Shown here one piece after another: positions 1 through 8,839 of a stretch of 64,000 bases of DNA (position 1 is the stretch's first letter; every line of letters begins with the position of its first letter). The stretch comes from RGIG4608 sp045125655 (GTDB taxonomy: Bacteria > Bacillota > Clostridia > Oscillospirales > CAG-272). The DNA is taken from assembly GCA_045125655.1 (NCBI GenBank), contig JBGVNP010000115.1, positions 8,866 to 72,865 of the forward strand, read 5' to 3'. The translations under genes were made by a program, and so were the position numbers. A model generated the notes under the pieces. That model saw only the letters and a list, made by a program, of their open reading frames with translations. It ran no database searches and was not told the DNA's origin.

Positions 1-828
1 TTTAAAAAGCTCGGAGTTTCTTGCAAGCTTTACGGTGTTACTCTCGATATCCTTTTCAACAACGTACATTGGTTCTCCAAGTGCTAATCCCAAGCCCTTT
101 CTTTGACCAATGGTATATTTAATGATACCTTCGTGTGTTCCGAGAATATTTCCATTTAGATCAATAAAATTGCCTTTGGGAAAATCCTCACCCGTGATTC
201 GTTTAATAAATGAAGTGTAATCACCGTCGGGAATAAAGCAGATGTCCTGACTGTCACGCTTTCGTGCATTTATAAATCCCATGCTCTCCGCCATATCTCT
301 TGCATCTGCTTTGCTCATAGAGCCGAGAGGGAAGAGGGTATGGGCTAATTGTTGCTGGGTAAGAGAATAAAGCACATAGCTCTGATCCTTTGTTTCATCA
401 ACTGCCTTTTTAAGAAGGAATCTTCCGTTTTCACCTTTTTCTATACGCGCGTAATGTCCCGTTGCTATTGCATCGTATCCGCGCTCCATAGCCATTTGCA
501 AAAGCTTTTCAAATTTGATTTTTCTATTACAAACCACACAGGGATTGGGAGTTGAACCACATTTATAGCAATTTATAAAATCTGAGATTACACAGTTACG
601 AAATTCCGCACCGAAATCGTGCACCTCGTGTGGAATACCCAAAATATTACACACGCTTTTGGCATCGGCGATATCTTGGTCGCTGCAACAGGAGTTTTCA
701 CCGTATATTAAATTATCACTAGCATCGTGAAGTCGCATTGTAACACCGATAGCTTCGTGGTCCTTGCCTATAAAATAAGCACAAACCGCACTATCAACTC
801 CACCGCTCATAGCTACGATAACCTTCAT
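1..828 (-). CDS. mnmA: tRNA-specific 2-thiouridylase MnmA (3' end outside window)
   Basis: MnmA uses ATP and sulfur relayed from a cysteine desulfurase to make 2-thiouridine at position 34 of Lys, Glu and Gln tRNAs. The first 276 residues are visible; the family is about 350-370 long, so the C-terminus lies beyond the left edge. The N-terminus carries the PP-loop SGGVDSA (residues 8-14). The two catalytic cysteines of the family are present, one in NPCVVCN and one in SQDICFI, as is the ATGHYAR segment. The ATG start ends 19 bases from the trmL stop, so the two tRNA-modification genes form an operon read leftward. Recognition is from motifs and is secure. Confidence 0.96.
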   Translation of the reverse strand, partial: MKVIVAMSGGVDSAVCAYFIGKDHEAIGVTMRLHDASDNLIYGENSCCSDQDIADAKSVCNILGIPHEVHDFGAEFRNCVISDFINCYKCGSTPNPCVVCNRKIKFEKLLQMAMERGYDAIATGHYARIEKGENGRFLLKKAVDETKDQSYVLYSLTQQQLAHTLFPLGSMSKADARDMAESMGFINARKRDSQDICFIPDGDYTSFIKRITGEDFPKGNFIDLNGNILGTHEGIIKYTIGQRKGLGLALGEPMYVVEKDIESNTVKLARNSELFK

Positions 829-846
829 ATATGTTCTCCTTTCATT

Positions 847-1362
847 TCAATCAATTTTATAGTCTTCCCACATGAATGTAGTTGGCATGCCTTCCTCTAA
901 AAGTCCTTCAAAATTATTTTGTCTAAACACCTCATAAACGGCTATTGCTACGGAATTTGAAAGATTTAATGAGCGAAGATTTGGGCGCATTGGTATTCTG
1001 ACACATGAATAGGGATTCTTTTCAAGAAGAGATTCGGGGAGTCCCTTTGATTCTTTACCAAACATCAAAAATACATTACCTTCAAAATTAGCTTCAGTAT
1101 ATTTTCTTGGTGCCTTTGTCGTGAAATAAAATACGTTTGCCTCAGGATTTCTATCATAAAAATCATCCAAATTTTCATAATAAGTGATGTCAAGCAAATG
1201 CCAGTAATCAAGTCCTGCTCGCTTGAGCTTTTTATCGTCAATAGTGAATCCCATTGGCTTAATTATATGGAGAGCTGCTCCGGTAGCCGCGCAGGTGCGA
1301 GCAATATTACCCGTATTTTGTGGAATTTCGGGTTCATGAAGTACTATATTTATGTTTGCCAT
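847..1362 (-). CDS. trmL: tRNA (cytidine(34)-2'-O)-methyltransferase TrmL
   Basis: TrmL is a SPOUT-fold enzyme that transfers a methyl group from SAM to the 2'-O of the wobble nucleotide of certain Leu tRNAs. The family signatures are the N-terminal HEPEIPQNTGNIAR, the central FGKESKGLP and the C-terminal RSLNLSNSVAIAVYE knot. Length is 171 residues with the start chosen here. An in-frame ATG 45 bases further upstream exists, but only the ATG at 1362 has a TAAGGAA ribosome-binding site at the right distance and begins directly at the conserved MANINIVLHE. It is the first gene of a trmL-mnmA unit behind a consensus promoter at 1396-1424. Confidence 0.93.
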   Translation of the reverse strand: MANINIVLHEPEIPQNTGNIARTCAATGAALHIIKPMGFTIDDKKLKRAGLDYWHLLDITYYENLDDFYDRNPEANVFYFTTKAPRKYTEANFEGNVFLMFGKESKGLPESLLEKNPYSCVRIPMRPNLRSLNLSNSVAIAVYEVFRQNNFEGLLEEGMPTTFMWEDYKID

Positions 1363-1395
1363 ATTATTTTCCTTATATAAACATTTTATCAACCA

Positions 1396-1424
1396 ATTAT
1401 ATAACATTTTAAATTAATTTTCAA
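1396..1424 (-). promoter_or_regulatory. SigA-type promoter of trmL-mnmA
   Basis: On the minus strand TTGAAA (1424-1419) and TATAAT (1401-1396) are separated by exactly 17 bases, about 35 bases upstream of the trmL start. Promoter assignment is by consensus only. Confidence 0.7.
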
Positions 1425-1512
1425 TAATTATTTTAAAAATTTACAAAAAGCTATGGTATTTATTGAAATTATGTAGTATAATGAGATGATATTTAAATTT
1501 TTGGAGGACTAA

Positions 1513-4251
1513 ATGGGACTTTTTGATAAGCTCTTTGGCACTTATAGCGAAAGGGAACTTAAAAAAATAGATAAAACTGTTAATCAAATTGAAGCACTTG
1601 CGGACAAGTATTCAAAAATGACTGATGCGGAGCTTTCAGGTATGACACCTATTTTTAAAGAAAGACTTGCAAATGGTGAAACTCTTGACGACATTCTTCC
1701 CGATGCCTTTGCGGCAGTAAGAGAAGCGGCAGACCGTGTGCTCGGTAAGCGCCCCTTTAGAGTACAGCTTGTAGGCGGCATCATTCTTCATCAAGGAAGA
1801 ATTGCAGAGATGAAAACAGGTGAGGGTAAAACTCTCGTTGCCACAATGCCTGCTTACCTCAATGCTCTCACGGGAGAAGGAGTTCATATCGTAACTGTCA
1901 ACGACTATCTTGCTTGCCGTGACAGTGAGGAAATGGGCAGAGTTTACGGTTTTATGGGTCTTAAGACGGGAATCGTTGTTCACGGTCAGACACCCACACA
2001 GAAGCAGGAAGCTTATAATGCCGACATTACTTACGGTACAAATAATGAATTTGGTTTTGATTATCTTCGCGATAATATGGTGGTTTATAAGCAAAATCTT
2101 TCGCAACGTGGACACGCCTTTGCTATTGTCGATGAGGTTGACTCGATTCTTATCGACGAGGCAAGAACGCCCCTTATTATCTCAGGAGCGGGTGATCCAT
2201 CCACCGATCTCTATACAAAGGCAGATGATCTCGTTCGCAGATTTAAAAAGCTTGTTGTAAAGGAAATAGATGCTAAGGAAGACCAAGAGGAGCTTGATGC
2301 AGATTATATCGTTGATGAAAAAGCAAAAAATGCCGTTATCACTCCTGCAGGAACAAGAAAGGCAGAAAAATTCTTTGGTATTGAAAACCTCAGCGATCCT
2401 GATAATAACGAGATCGCTCATCACGTAAATCAGGCAATTCGCGCTTACGGTACAATGAAGCGTGACGTAGATTACGTTGTTAACGATCAAGGCGTTATGA
2501 TTGTTGATGCCTTTACGGGTCGTCTTATGCCCGGCAGAAGATATTCAAACGGTCTTCATCAAGCCATCGAGGCAAAGGAAAAAGTTAAGATCGAGAAGGA
2601 AAATCAAACCCTTGCTACGATCACCTTCCAGAATTACTTTAGAATGTACAAGAAGCTCTCCGGTATGACTGGTACTGCTCTTACTGAGGATGCTGAATTC
2701 CGTGAGATATATTCTCTTGACGTTGTCGAAATTCCTACAAACAAGCCAATGATAAGAGTGGATCACAACGATGTTCTTTATAAAACTATAAATGGAAAAT
2801 ACCGAGCTATTGTCAACAAGGTAAAAGAGTGCCACGCCAAGGGTCAGCCCGTGCTTGTAGGTACTGTATCAATTGATAAATCCGAAATTCTCTCAAAGCT
2901 TCTTGAGAGAGAGGGAATAAAGCATACTGTCCTCAATGCAAAGCTTCACGAAAAGGAAGCTGAGATCGTTGCACAGGCAGGTAAATTAGGTGCTGTAACC
3001 ATTTCTACCAATATGGCGGGACGTGGTACTGACATTATGCTTGGCGGTAACTCCGAGTTTATGGCTAAGAACGAAATGCGTAAGATGGGCTTTACAGACG
3101 AATTGATTTCCGTGGCAACGGGTACTTCGGTCGTTGATAATGAAGATATTATGAACGCGAGAAGAACCTTTGCTGAGCTTAACAAGAAGTTTAAAAAGGA
3201 AATTGAACCCGAAGCACAAAAAGTAAGAGAAGCTGGCGGCTTGTTTATTCTTGGATCCGAGCGTCACGAATCACGTCGAATCGATAATCAGCTTCGCGGT
3301 AGATCGGGACGTCAAGGTGACCCCGGTGAATCTTGCTTCTATCTCTCACTTGAGGACGATCTTATGAGATTGTTTGGCGGTGAAAGAATGCATCTTATTG
3401 CTAATAATCTTGGTATGAGTGATGATGACGTAATCGACCAGAGAGCATTCTCAAGCGTTATTGAAAGCTCACAAAAGAGAGTTGAGGATATGAACTTCAG
3501 ACGCAGAAAGAACGTTCTTGCTTATGACGACGTTATGAATAAGCAAAGAGAGCTTATCTACAAGCAAAGACAGGACGTGCTTAATGGAGTAGATATTTCT
3601 GACAAGATTGCAAATATGATTGCAGAAACAGTTCAGCAAAAGGTTGCAGAGCTTGTTGATGAAGAGAACAAGACAGTTGACCTTGCAGGACTTGAATCAT
3701 ATTTTGTTCTTCTTTTGAGAGAAAAGTATCCATTTTTTGAAATTAAGGCACTTGCTGAAAAAATCAACGGAGATACTGCTAATGAAATCACGGCTATTCT
3801 TTGCGAGAGAGCCGATCAGGTTTATAAGGAAAAGGAAGAGCTTTTCGGTGCGGATAATATGCGCGAGATAGAGCGTGCGATCCTTCTTCGTAACGTTGAT
3901 AAAAAATGGATGGAACATATCGATGCTATGGATGATCTTAAGGGTACCGTTGGACTTCAAAGCTATGCGCAGCGTGATCCTGTTACGGAATATAGATTCC
4001 GCGGCGCAGATATGTTTGACGAGCTTGTTAACGATATAAGAGAAAACACGGCAAGAATGATTCTTTGTATAACAAAGAAGGCTCCCGATACCCAGAGAGT
4101 ACAGATAGCTAATCCTATTATGGCATCTGCTTCAGGAGAAATTGCCAAAAAGAAAATTACTGTTGTCAAGTCCGATAAGGTTGGAAGAAATGATCCTTGT
4201 CCTTGCGGAAGCGGCAAAAAATACAAAAATTGCTGTGGAGCAAATAGATAA
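1513..4251 (+). CDS. secA: Preprotein translocase ATPase SecA
   Basis: SecA is the ATP-driven motor that pushes unfolded preproteins through the SecYEG channel at the cytoplasmic face of the membrane. The 912 residues are full length. Visible are Walker A MKTGEGKTL near residue 100, the DEVDSILIDEARTPL segment near 210, the second-lobe GRGTD and QLRGRSGRQGD, and the C-terminal zinc finger with Cys896, Cys898, Cys907 and Cys908. A GGAGG ribosome-binding site precedes the ATG by about 6 bases. A TATAAT at 1477-1482 could be its -10, but no good -35 is visible. The gene stands alone, diverging from trmL-mnmA and ending at a bidirectional terminator. Confidence 0.98.
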   Translation: MGLFDKLFGTYSERELKKIDKTVNQIEALADKYSKMTDAELSGMTPIFKERLANGETLDDILPDAFAAVREAADRVLGKRPFRVQLVGGIILHQGRIAEMKTGEGKTLVATMPAYLNALTGEGVHIVTVNDYLACRDSEEMGRVYGFMGLKTGIVVHGQTPTQKQEAYNADITYGTNNEFGFDYLRDNMVVYKQNLSQRGHAFAIVDEVDSILIDEARTPLIISGAGDPSTDLYTKADDLVRRFKKLVVKEIDAKEDQEELDADYIVDEKAKNAVITPAGTRKAEKFFGIENLSDPDNNEIAHHVNQAIRAYGTMKRDVDYVVNDQGVMIVDAFTGRLMPGRRYSNGLHQAIEAKEKVKIEKENQTLATITFQNYFRMYKKLSGMTGTALTEDAEFREIYSLDVVEIPTNKPMIRVDHNDVLYKTINGKYRAIVNKVKECHAKGQPVLVGTVSIDKSEILSKLLEREGIKHTVLNAKLHEKEAEIVAQAGKLGAVTISTNMAGRGTDIMLGGNSEFMAKNEMRKMGFTDELISVATGTSVVDNEDIMNARRTFAELNKKFKKEIEPEAQKVREAGGLFILGSERHESRRIDNQLRGRSGRQGDPGESCFYLSLEDDLMRLFGGERMHLIANNLGMSDDDVIDQRAFSSVIESSQKRVEDMNFRRRKNVLAYDDVMNKQRELIYKQRQDVLNGVDISDKIANMIAETVQQKVAELVDEENKTVDLAGLESYFVLLLREKYPFFEIKALAEKINGDTANEITAILCERADQVYKEKEELFGADNMREIERAILLRNVDKKWMEHIDAMDDLKGTVGLQSYAQRDPVTEYRFRGADMFDELVNDIRENTARMILCITKKAPDTQRVQIANPIMASASGEIAKKKITVVKSDKVGRNDPCPCGSGKKYKNCCGANR

Positions 4252-4258
4252 AATACAA

Positions 4259-4284
4259 AAGCGGTGGGATTTCCCACCGCTTAT
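4259..4284. terminator. Bidirectional terminator between secA and the repeat protein
   Basis: A perfect 10-bp stem (4259-4268 with 4273-4282) closes an ATTT loop between two convergent genes. The minus-strand side is followed by a T-rich stretch. The plus-strand side has a short ATTTAATT tail. Confidence 0.85.
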
Positions 4285-5508
4285 TTAATTATATTGTGGT
4301 TCACCGTTACGTACGGATATAGTTTCACCGTTTTCAAAATAAACTGTGCAATTAACTTGCTCTCCAAAATTCCAATTTGTACCCATAATAGCTTCCCAGT
4401 CGGCTCTTGTTCCTTGATATATAAAGGTATTTAATTTTAGACAGCCCCCAAATATCCATTTTCCAATACTTTCAATATCTTTATGAATAATCACTGTTGT
4501 AAGAGCATCGCAATATCTAAAAGCGTAATCTTCTATTATCTTGACATTATCAGGAATAGATACGGATGTAAAATTACAATTTTCAAGCGCCCTCTTTCCT
4601 ATTTTTATTACATCAGGCGCAATTGAAATGAAGCCACTGAGATTTGATTTATCAACCGATGTTAATGTTCCGTCACCGGTTACATTCCAATAACTCTCAT
4701 TATATTCAAGTACATCAATGGTTTTTCTATCTATGGTTGAACAATTGGTGCAAATACGATTTTCTTCTCCCTCATTTTTATATGTGGGATATAAAATAAT
4801 TATCCAATCACCAAAGGAATGAGTTTTACCTGTATATTTTTCTTCAAAGTGTGAACAATCTTTATTGCCACAATATCTTCTTTCAATGCCATCATTGGTG
4901 CAAGAGGATGCTTGATATACACTCCAAGAACTATACTGATGTCCGCCCAAGTTATGAGTTGATCTTTCTTCAGTTTTGCCACATTTGCATGTACGCTGAT
5001 CTTTTCCGTTTTTCTCGCAGGTCGGTGCTTCAAGCACTTGCCATTCTCCAAATACATGGTCTATCGGTTTCACTGCTTTTTCATCCGACCATCCGCATAG
5101 GCATTTACGAGCCATAATACCGCCGTCAGTACAGGTAGGTTCAATGATCACGTTCCATTCGCCAAAAGAATGTGTATGATTTGTCAAGTCTTCAATTTGC
5201 ATTGTTCTTGAGCATACGGAGCAGAGTAGTCTTTTTTCAGTTCCATCTTCATTAAATTCCCATTTGCCTTCTTGATGGGCAAGTTTATCGATTGACTTTT
5301 GCTGTGTATCACCACATTCACAAAAGCGTCTATATATGCCTTGCTCGGCGCAGGTTGGATTTTTAAAGATCTCCCATTCGCTGTAAAAGTGTGTGTGCTC
5401 GTTGAGAATTGAAACTATTACAGGTATAGTAGTAATTGCAAATATAAGTACTACGGCAATTAAAAAAGCAGGTATATATTTAACTATTTGTTTTATATAC
5501 TTATCCAC
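4285..5508 (-). CDS. Membrane-anchored protein with Cys/Trp repeats and a leucine-rich (BspA-type) domain
   Basis: Function unknown. Residues 11-33 are one hydrophobic membrane segment, leaving most of the chain outside the cell. About five imperfect repeats of roughly 40 residues follow (about residues 37-270), with the pattern HxFGxW, PTC, a Gly, then RxCxCG. Residues about 290-390 look like a short BspA/LRR_5 leucine-rich domain (IKIGKRALENC, IIEDYAFRYC, IGKWIFGGC). Proteins of this build are usually surface proteins of gut Firmicutes. A GTG at 5508 is taken as the start because TAGGAG sits six bases before it; the TTG two codons earlier abuts the ribosome-binding site. The gene is monocistronic, with its own promoter and terminator. 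Confidence 0.8.
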   Translation of the reverse strand: MDKYIKQIVKYIPAFLIAVVLIFAITTIPVIVSILNEHTHFYSEWEIFKNPTCAEQGIYRRFCECGDTQQKSIDKLAHQEGKWEFNEDGTEKRLLCSVCSRTMQIEDLTNHTHSFGEWNVIIEPTCTDGGIMARKCLCGWSDEKAVKPIDHVFGEWQVLEAPTCEKNGKDQRTCKCGKTEERSTHNLGGHQYSSWSVYQASSCTNDGIERRYCGNKDCSHFEEKYTGKTHSFGDWIIILYPTYKNEGEENRICTNCSTIDRKTIDVLEYNESYWNVTGDGTLTSVDKSNLSGFISIAPDVIKIGKRALENCNFTSVSIPDNVKIIEDYAFRYCDALTTVIIHKDIESIGKWIFGGCLKLNTFIYQGTRADWEAIMGTNWNFGEQVNCTVYFENGETISVRNGEPQYN

Positions 5509-5538
5509 GGGCAACTCCTAAATAAAGTGATTTACCCA

Positions 5539-5567
5539 ATTCTATCATAATTTGTCGTATTTTGCAA
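5539..5567 (-). promoter_or_regulatory. SigA-type promoter of the repeat/LRR protein
   Basis: TTGCAA (5567-5562), a 17-base spacer and TAGAAT (5544-5539) on the minus strand, about 30 bases upstream of the GTG start. Confidence 0.65.
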
Positions 5568-5584
5568 TATATATTTAAATTTTA

Positions 5585-6511
5585 CTATATCAAAATGGGA
5601 GCGGTGAAAAGTGCACGATTAATTTTGCAGTAAATTGAATCAAAATCACCAAATGGCAGAGGATTTGTTCCTTTGCCGCATTCAATCGTAAACGAGGGCT
5701 TATTAAACTCCTCTATAAACCAATCTGTAAATCCACCGTATCTTGCCGTTCCCGAAGGAAATGAAATTTGGTATCCGCTAAGACGCGAAAGAGTTTTGGC
5801 GATGGTTAGAGAATCATTTGCTGTTTGTTCGCCACTTGTATAATATATTTCTTCACCTTGGGTGTGGAGGGTTAAAGCTAACTCAGGTTGACTTATTCTA
5901 ACAAAATTACAAATTGACCTTGTTTCAGGCTCGCTTTCGGGGTATTCGCCGCTATATTTGGTAGGTGCACCGTTATCAATATGAAGGTTGCGTTCTATGA
6001 TTTTATATTCTTTAAATCCTGCATTATAATTATGGTTAAGATCAACACCTCTTGCATTAGCTTGCCAATGACTAAGATCATTGCTTCCTTTATTCATTTT
6101 CATTATTCGGTCTGCAAGAAAGTGGTTTGTGGAAATTCCGTGAATTTGATATTCAATTCCATCGGGATTTAGCATAGGAATAATATGCAATCGCCTTGTT
6201 TCAAGAAGAACACGGCTTGATATATTGAATACTGTATTGCCATTTTCATATTTTTCGCAAAGTTCTTCTAAAAAACGCATCAGGATTGCAGCAGTTATCC
6301 ATTCCATTCCATGATGCGCACCTATATAAATTATACTTTTTTCTCCTTTTCCAACGCTTAAACGATATATCTTTCTGTTGAAAATACTGTTACCGAGAGT
6401 CCCTGTATCTATAAAATCGAATTTATTCTGTAAAAAATCTATCATGGATTCAAGCTCGGTATATCCAAAATAATCACCGAATGAAAAAGAAGGTTTATTC
6501 TTCATTTTCAA
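5585..6511 (-). CDS. M14-family zinc carboxypeptidase
   Basis: M14 metallopeptidases remove C-terminal residues from peptides; bacterial members of this size often cut the gamma-D-Glu to diaminopimelate bond of murein peptides. The expected ligands are visible: HHGMEW (His67, Glu70) for zinc, the ARGVDLNHNY segment (Arg154, Asn159) for substrate, the third zinc ligand His216 in LTLHTQGE, and the catalytic Glu277 in FTIECGKG. No signal peptide is seen, so it probably acts in the cytoplasm on recycled or imported peptides. Start: a TTG at 6511 has the better spacing from AGGGGG; an ATG at 6505 is the alternative. Substrate is not deducible. Confidence 0.88.
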   Translation of the reverse strand: MKMKNKPSFSFGDYFGYTELESMIDFLQNKFDFIDTGTLGNSIFNRKIYRLSVGKGEKSIIYIGAHHGMEWITAAILMRFLEELCEKYENGNTVFNISSRVLLETRRLHIIPMLNPDGIEYQIHGISTNHFLADRIMKMNKGSNDLSHWQANARGVDLNHNYNAGFKEYKIIERNLHIDNGAPTKYSGEYPESEPETRSICNFVRISQPELALTLHTQGEEIYYTSGEQTANDSLTIAKTLSRLSGYQISFPSGTARYGGFTDWFIEEFNKPSFTIECGKGTNPLPFGDFDSIYCKINRALFTAPILI

Positions 6512-6578
6512 AATATCGCCCCCTAAAAACGTAAATTAATAAATTATATGAAAGTTAATTAAAAATCTTTACAGGGGG

Positions 6579-6607
6579 TTGAATTTTTATTAAAAATAGT
6601 ATATAAT
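6579..6607 (+). promoter_or_regulatory. Plus-strand SigA-type promoter reading through the antisense of tRNA-Thr toward rsmA
   Basis: TTGAAT (6579-6584), a 17-base spacer and TATAAT (6602-6607). No plus-strand gene starts before rsmA at 6817, so a transcript would carry a roughly 200-base leader that includes the complement of the whole tRNA-Thr gene. Confidence 0.5.
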
Positions 6608-6621
6608 CTATCTGTTGGTAA

Positions 6622-6660
6622 CAAAAAACCACCACATAAGCAATGCTCACATGGTGGTTT
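6622..6660 (-). terminator. Intrinsic terminator of tRNA-Thr
   Basis: A 9-bp stem (6626-6634 with 6652-6660) is followed on the minus strand by a run of six T residues, just downstream of the tRNA 3' end. Confidence 0.8.
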
Positions 6661-6663
6661 GCG

Positions 6664-6739
6664 TGGAGCTAGTGAAAAGACTCGAACTTTCGACCTGCTG
6701 ATTACGAATCAGCTGCACTACCGACTGTGCTACACTAGC
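6664..6739 (-). tRNA. tRNA-Thr(CGT)
   Basis: The 76-base minus-strand sequence folds as a cloverleaf. The acceptor stem is GCTAGTG/CACTAGC with discriminator T and encoded CCA, and the D stem is GCAC/GTGC. The anticodon stem is GCTGA/TCAGC around loop TTCGTAA (anticodon CGT at 6706-6704, reading ACG), and the T arm has TTCGAGT. A strong promoter lies upstream and a terminator downstream. Confidence 0.96.
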
Positions 6740-6754
6740 GTCAACGACTTTACT

Positions 6755-6783
6755 ATTCTAACACTTCTCGCTCGTTTTGTCAA
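6755..6783 (-). promoter_or_regulatory. Strong promoter of tRNA-Thr
   Basis: A perfect TTGACA (6783-6778), a 17-base spacer and TAGAAT (6760-6755), ending 15 bases before the mature tRNA 5' end. Confidence 0.8.
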
Positions 6784-6816
6784 GTGATAGAAGAAAATTT
6801 TTTTAATGAGGAATTT

Positions 6817-7692
6817 ATGAATCTTTGTGACGTAAAAACAATAAAGCATATAATGAGCGTTTTTGATCTGAAATTCAGGAAGGAATTTGGACAAAACTTT
6901 CTTATCAACAGATCGGTAGTAGAGGATATTGCCGACAACTGTGCGGACAGTGTTGAAACTTCCATACTTGAGATAGGACCGGGAATAGGTCCGCTTACTA
7001 CGGAACTTGCACTCAGATACAAGAAGGTTGTGGCTCTTGAGATAGACCACGGTCTTATTCCTGTACTTAAATATACGCTTGGTGAATTTAATAATGTTAC
7101 AGTATATAACGAGGATGTTATGAAGGCGGATCTCGATAGCTTACTTAAGCCGTATTTTGAGGCGGGATCAGTGTCCGTTTGTGCAAATCTTCCGTATTAC
7201 ATAACCACTCCGATTCTTATGAAGCTCCTTGAGTGTGGATTACCTTTTGATTATATCACCATAATGATACAATCGGAGGTGGCTGACAGACTTTGTGCAA
7301 AAGCGGGATCATCCGACTACGGTGCAATTACTGCAGTGTTGGCATATTATGGAATTGCGGAAAAGCTATTTACTGTAAGTGCAGGCAATTTTATGCCAGC
7401 ACCCAAGGTTAATTCCACTGTTGTGAGAATCAAGCTTCACAAGGAAAAGCCATATAAGCCCCTTGATGAAAAAACTCTTTTCAGAACTATAAAGGGGGCG
7501 TTTGAGCAAAGAAGAAAGACATTGCCCAATGCATTGGCTGCGTCCTTTGGAGAGCTTACTAAAGATGAGATAACCGAAGCAATTACAGAATGCGGTCACA
7601 AGCCCGATATACGAGGCGAAAAACTTGGGATTGCTGAGTTTGTTGAACTTTCAGACAAGCTTTACAATGCTATCAATAATAAAAATTCTTAA
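6817..7692 (+). CDS. rsmA: 16S rRNA (adenine1518/1519-N6)-dimethyltransferase RsmA (KsgA)
   Basis: RsmA dimethylates two adjacent adenines in the 3' hairpin of 16S rRNA during late 30S assembly. The SAM-binding motif LEIGPGIGPLT is near residues 51-61 and the catalytic NLPYYITTPIL near 128, with FGQNFL at the N-terminus. The start is placed at the ATG at 6817 because GAGGA (6808-6812) precedes it. This gives 291 residues, the usual length; an upstream in-frame GTG at 6784 has no ribosome-binding site. The gene is followed after 14 bases by asnA, so the two are probably co-transcribed. Confidence 0.95.
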   Translation: MNLCDVKTIKHIMSVFDLKFRKEFGQNFLINRSVVEDIADNCADSVETSILEIGPGIGPLTTELALRYKKVVALEIDHGLIPVLKYTLGEFNNVTVYNEDVMKADLDSLLKPYFEAGSVSVCANLPYYITTPILMKLLECGLPFDYITIMIQSEVADRLCAKAGSSDYGAITAVLAYYGIAEKLFTVSAGNFMPAPKVNSTVVRIKLHKEKPYKPLDEKTLFRTIKGAFEQRRKTLPNALAASFGELTKDEITEAITECGHKPDIRGEKLGIAEFVELSDKLYNAINNKNS

Positions 7693-7706
7693 TTGGGAGA
7701 GCAATC

Positions 7707-8711
7707 ATGTTGCATTTTTCTATACCAAGTGACTATAAATCAATACTGACGCTCAGAGAGACCGAGGTCGCAATAAAAAAGGTTAAAGACTTTTTTGAAA
7801 GACAACTTGCAGTTGAGCTTAATCTCACTCGTGTATCAGCACCTATTTTCGTTGGCTCAGATAGTGGCTTAAACGATAATCTTAACGGACATGAAAGACC
7901 TGTTTCTTTTGATATAAGAGAAGGAAATACCTTTGAAATCGTTCATTCGCTCGCGAAATGGAAGAGAATGGCACTTAAGACATACAAGTTTAATCTTCAC
8001 GAGGGACTGTATACGGATATGAATGCTATTCGTCGCGATGAAGAGCTTGATAACATTCATTCTATGTTCGTTGACCAATGGGACTGGGAAAGAATAATTG
8101 ATAAGTCTGAGCGAAACGAATATACACTAAAAAAGACTGTTAAGTCGATATACAGAGCATTAAGACATACTGAAATCTACATATCAACCGAATATCCTTT
8201 TATTGAAAAGGTATTGCCAGAGAAAATTGAATTTATCACTACTCAAGAGCTTGAGAATATGTACCCGGATCTTTCTCCCAAGGACAGAGAATACGCTATA
8301 TGCAAGGAAAAGAAGGCAGTATTTCTTATGCAGATAGGTGATACGCTCAATTCGGGCAAAAAGCACGACGGAAGAGCTCCCGACTATGACGATTGGAGCT
8401 TGAACGGTGACATACTTGTTTATTATCCCGTGCTTGATATTGCTCTTGAGTTGTCGTCCATGGGAATACGAGTTGATGAAGAAACTCTTGCGCGTCAGCT
8501 TTCAATTTCTTCTTGTGAAGATAGAGCGAGCTTACCATTCCATAAGGCACTTCTTAACGGAGAACTGCCTTATACAATCGGAGGCGGTATAGGTCAATCG
8601 AGAATGTGCATGTTCTTCCTTAAAAAAGCTCATATTGGCGAGGTTCAGTCATCATTTTGGAGCGAATTCGACCATAAATTCTGCGAAGAAAAGGGAATCA
8701 ATCTTCTTTAA
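7707..8711 (+). CDS. asnA: Aspartate-ammonia ligase (asparagine synthetase A)
   Basis: AsnA makes asparagine from aspartate, ammonia and ATP through an aspartyl-AMP intermediate and is structurally related to class II aminoacyl-tRNA synthetases. The 334 residues match the family length. Typical segments are visible: SAPIFVGSDSGLNDNLNG near residue 50, HSLAKWKRMAL near 80, DQWDWERII near 120, and the C-terminal GGGIGQSRMCMFFL. Use of free ammonia fits an anaerobic gut or other ammonia-rich habitat (inference). A GGGAGAG ribosome-binding site precedes the ATG. The gene ends at a strong terminator. Confidence 0.97.
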   Translation: MLHFSIPSDYKSILTLRETEVAIKKVKDFFERQLAVELNLTRVSAPIFVGSDSGLNDNLNGHERPVSFDIREGNTFEIVHSLAKWKRMALKTYKFNLHEGLYTDMNAIRRDEELDNIHSMFVDQWDWERIIDKSERNEYTLKKTVKSIYRALRHTEIYISTEYPFIEKVLPEKIEFITTQELENMYPDLSPKDREYAICKEKKAVFLMQIGDTLNSGKKHDGRAPDYDDWSLNGDILVYYPVLDIALELSSMGIRVDEETLARQLSISSCEDRASLPFHKALLNGELPYTIGGGIGQSRMCMFFLKKAHIGEVQSSFWSEFDHKFCEEKGINLL

Positions 8712-8719
8712 AATATCTA

Positions 8720-8757
8720 AAAGGCGTTCAAGCATGAACGCCTTTATTTTTTCTTGT
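8720..8757 (+). terminator. Intrinsic terminator of rsmA-asnA
   Basis: An 11-bp stem (8720-8730 with 8735-8745) with loop AGCA, followed by ATTTTTTCTT. Confidence 0.92.
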
Positions 8758-8775
8758 AAATATCTATAATTTCTA

Positions 8776-8817
8776 TTGACATTTTATGTATTTGTGTTAT
8801 AATAGTTAACGTGTTAA
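8776..8817 (+). promoter_or_regulatory. Promoter and MarR-type operator of the exporter operon
   Basis: TTGACA (8776-8781), a 16-base spacer with an extended TGT, and TATAAT (8798-8803). Three bases later comes the inverted repeat TTAAC-GT-GTTAA (8806-8817), covering the predicted start site. That is the expected place for a MarR-family repressor to block transcription, and the next gene encodes one. Confidence 0.72.
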
Positions 8818-8839
8818 TTATTTATCCGCGAGGTGAAAA

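Noticed and set aside
4500..5500. Repetitive DNA or a CRISPR-like array
   Set aside because: The periodicity is about 120 bases and in frame: it reflects imperfect protein repeats of about 40 residues, not identical DNA repeats with spacers.
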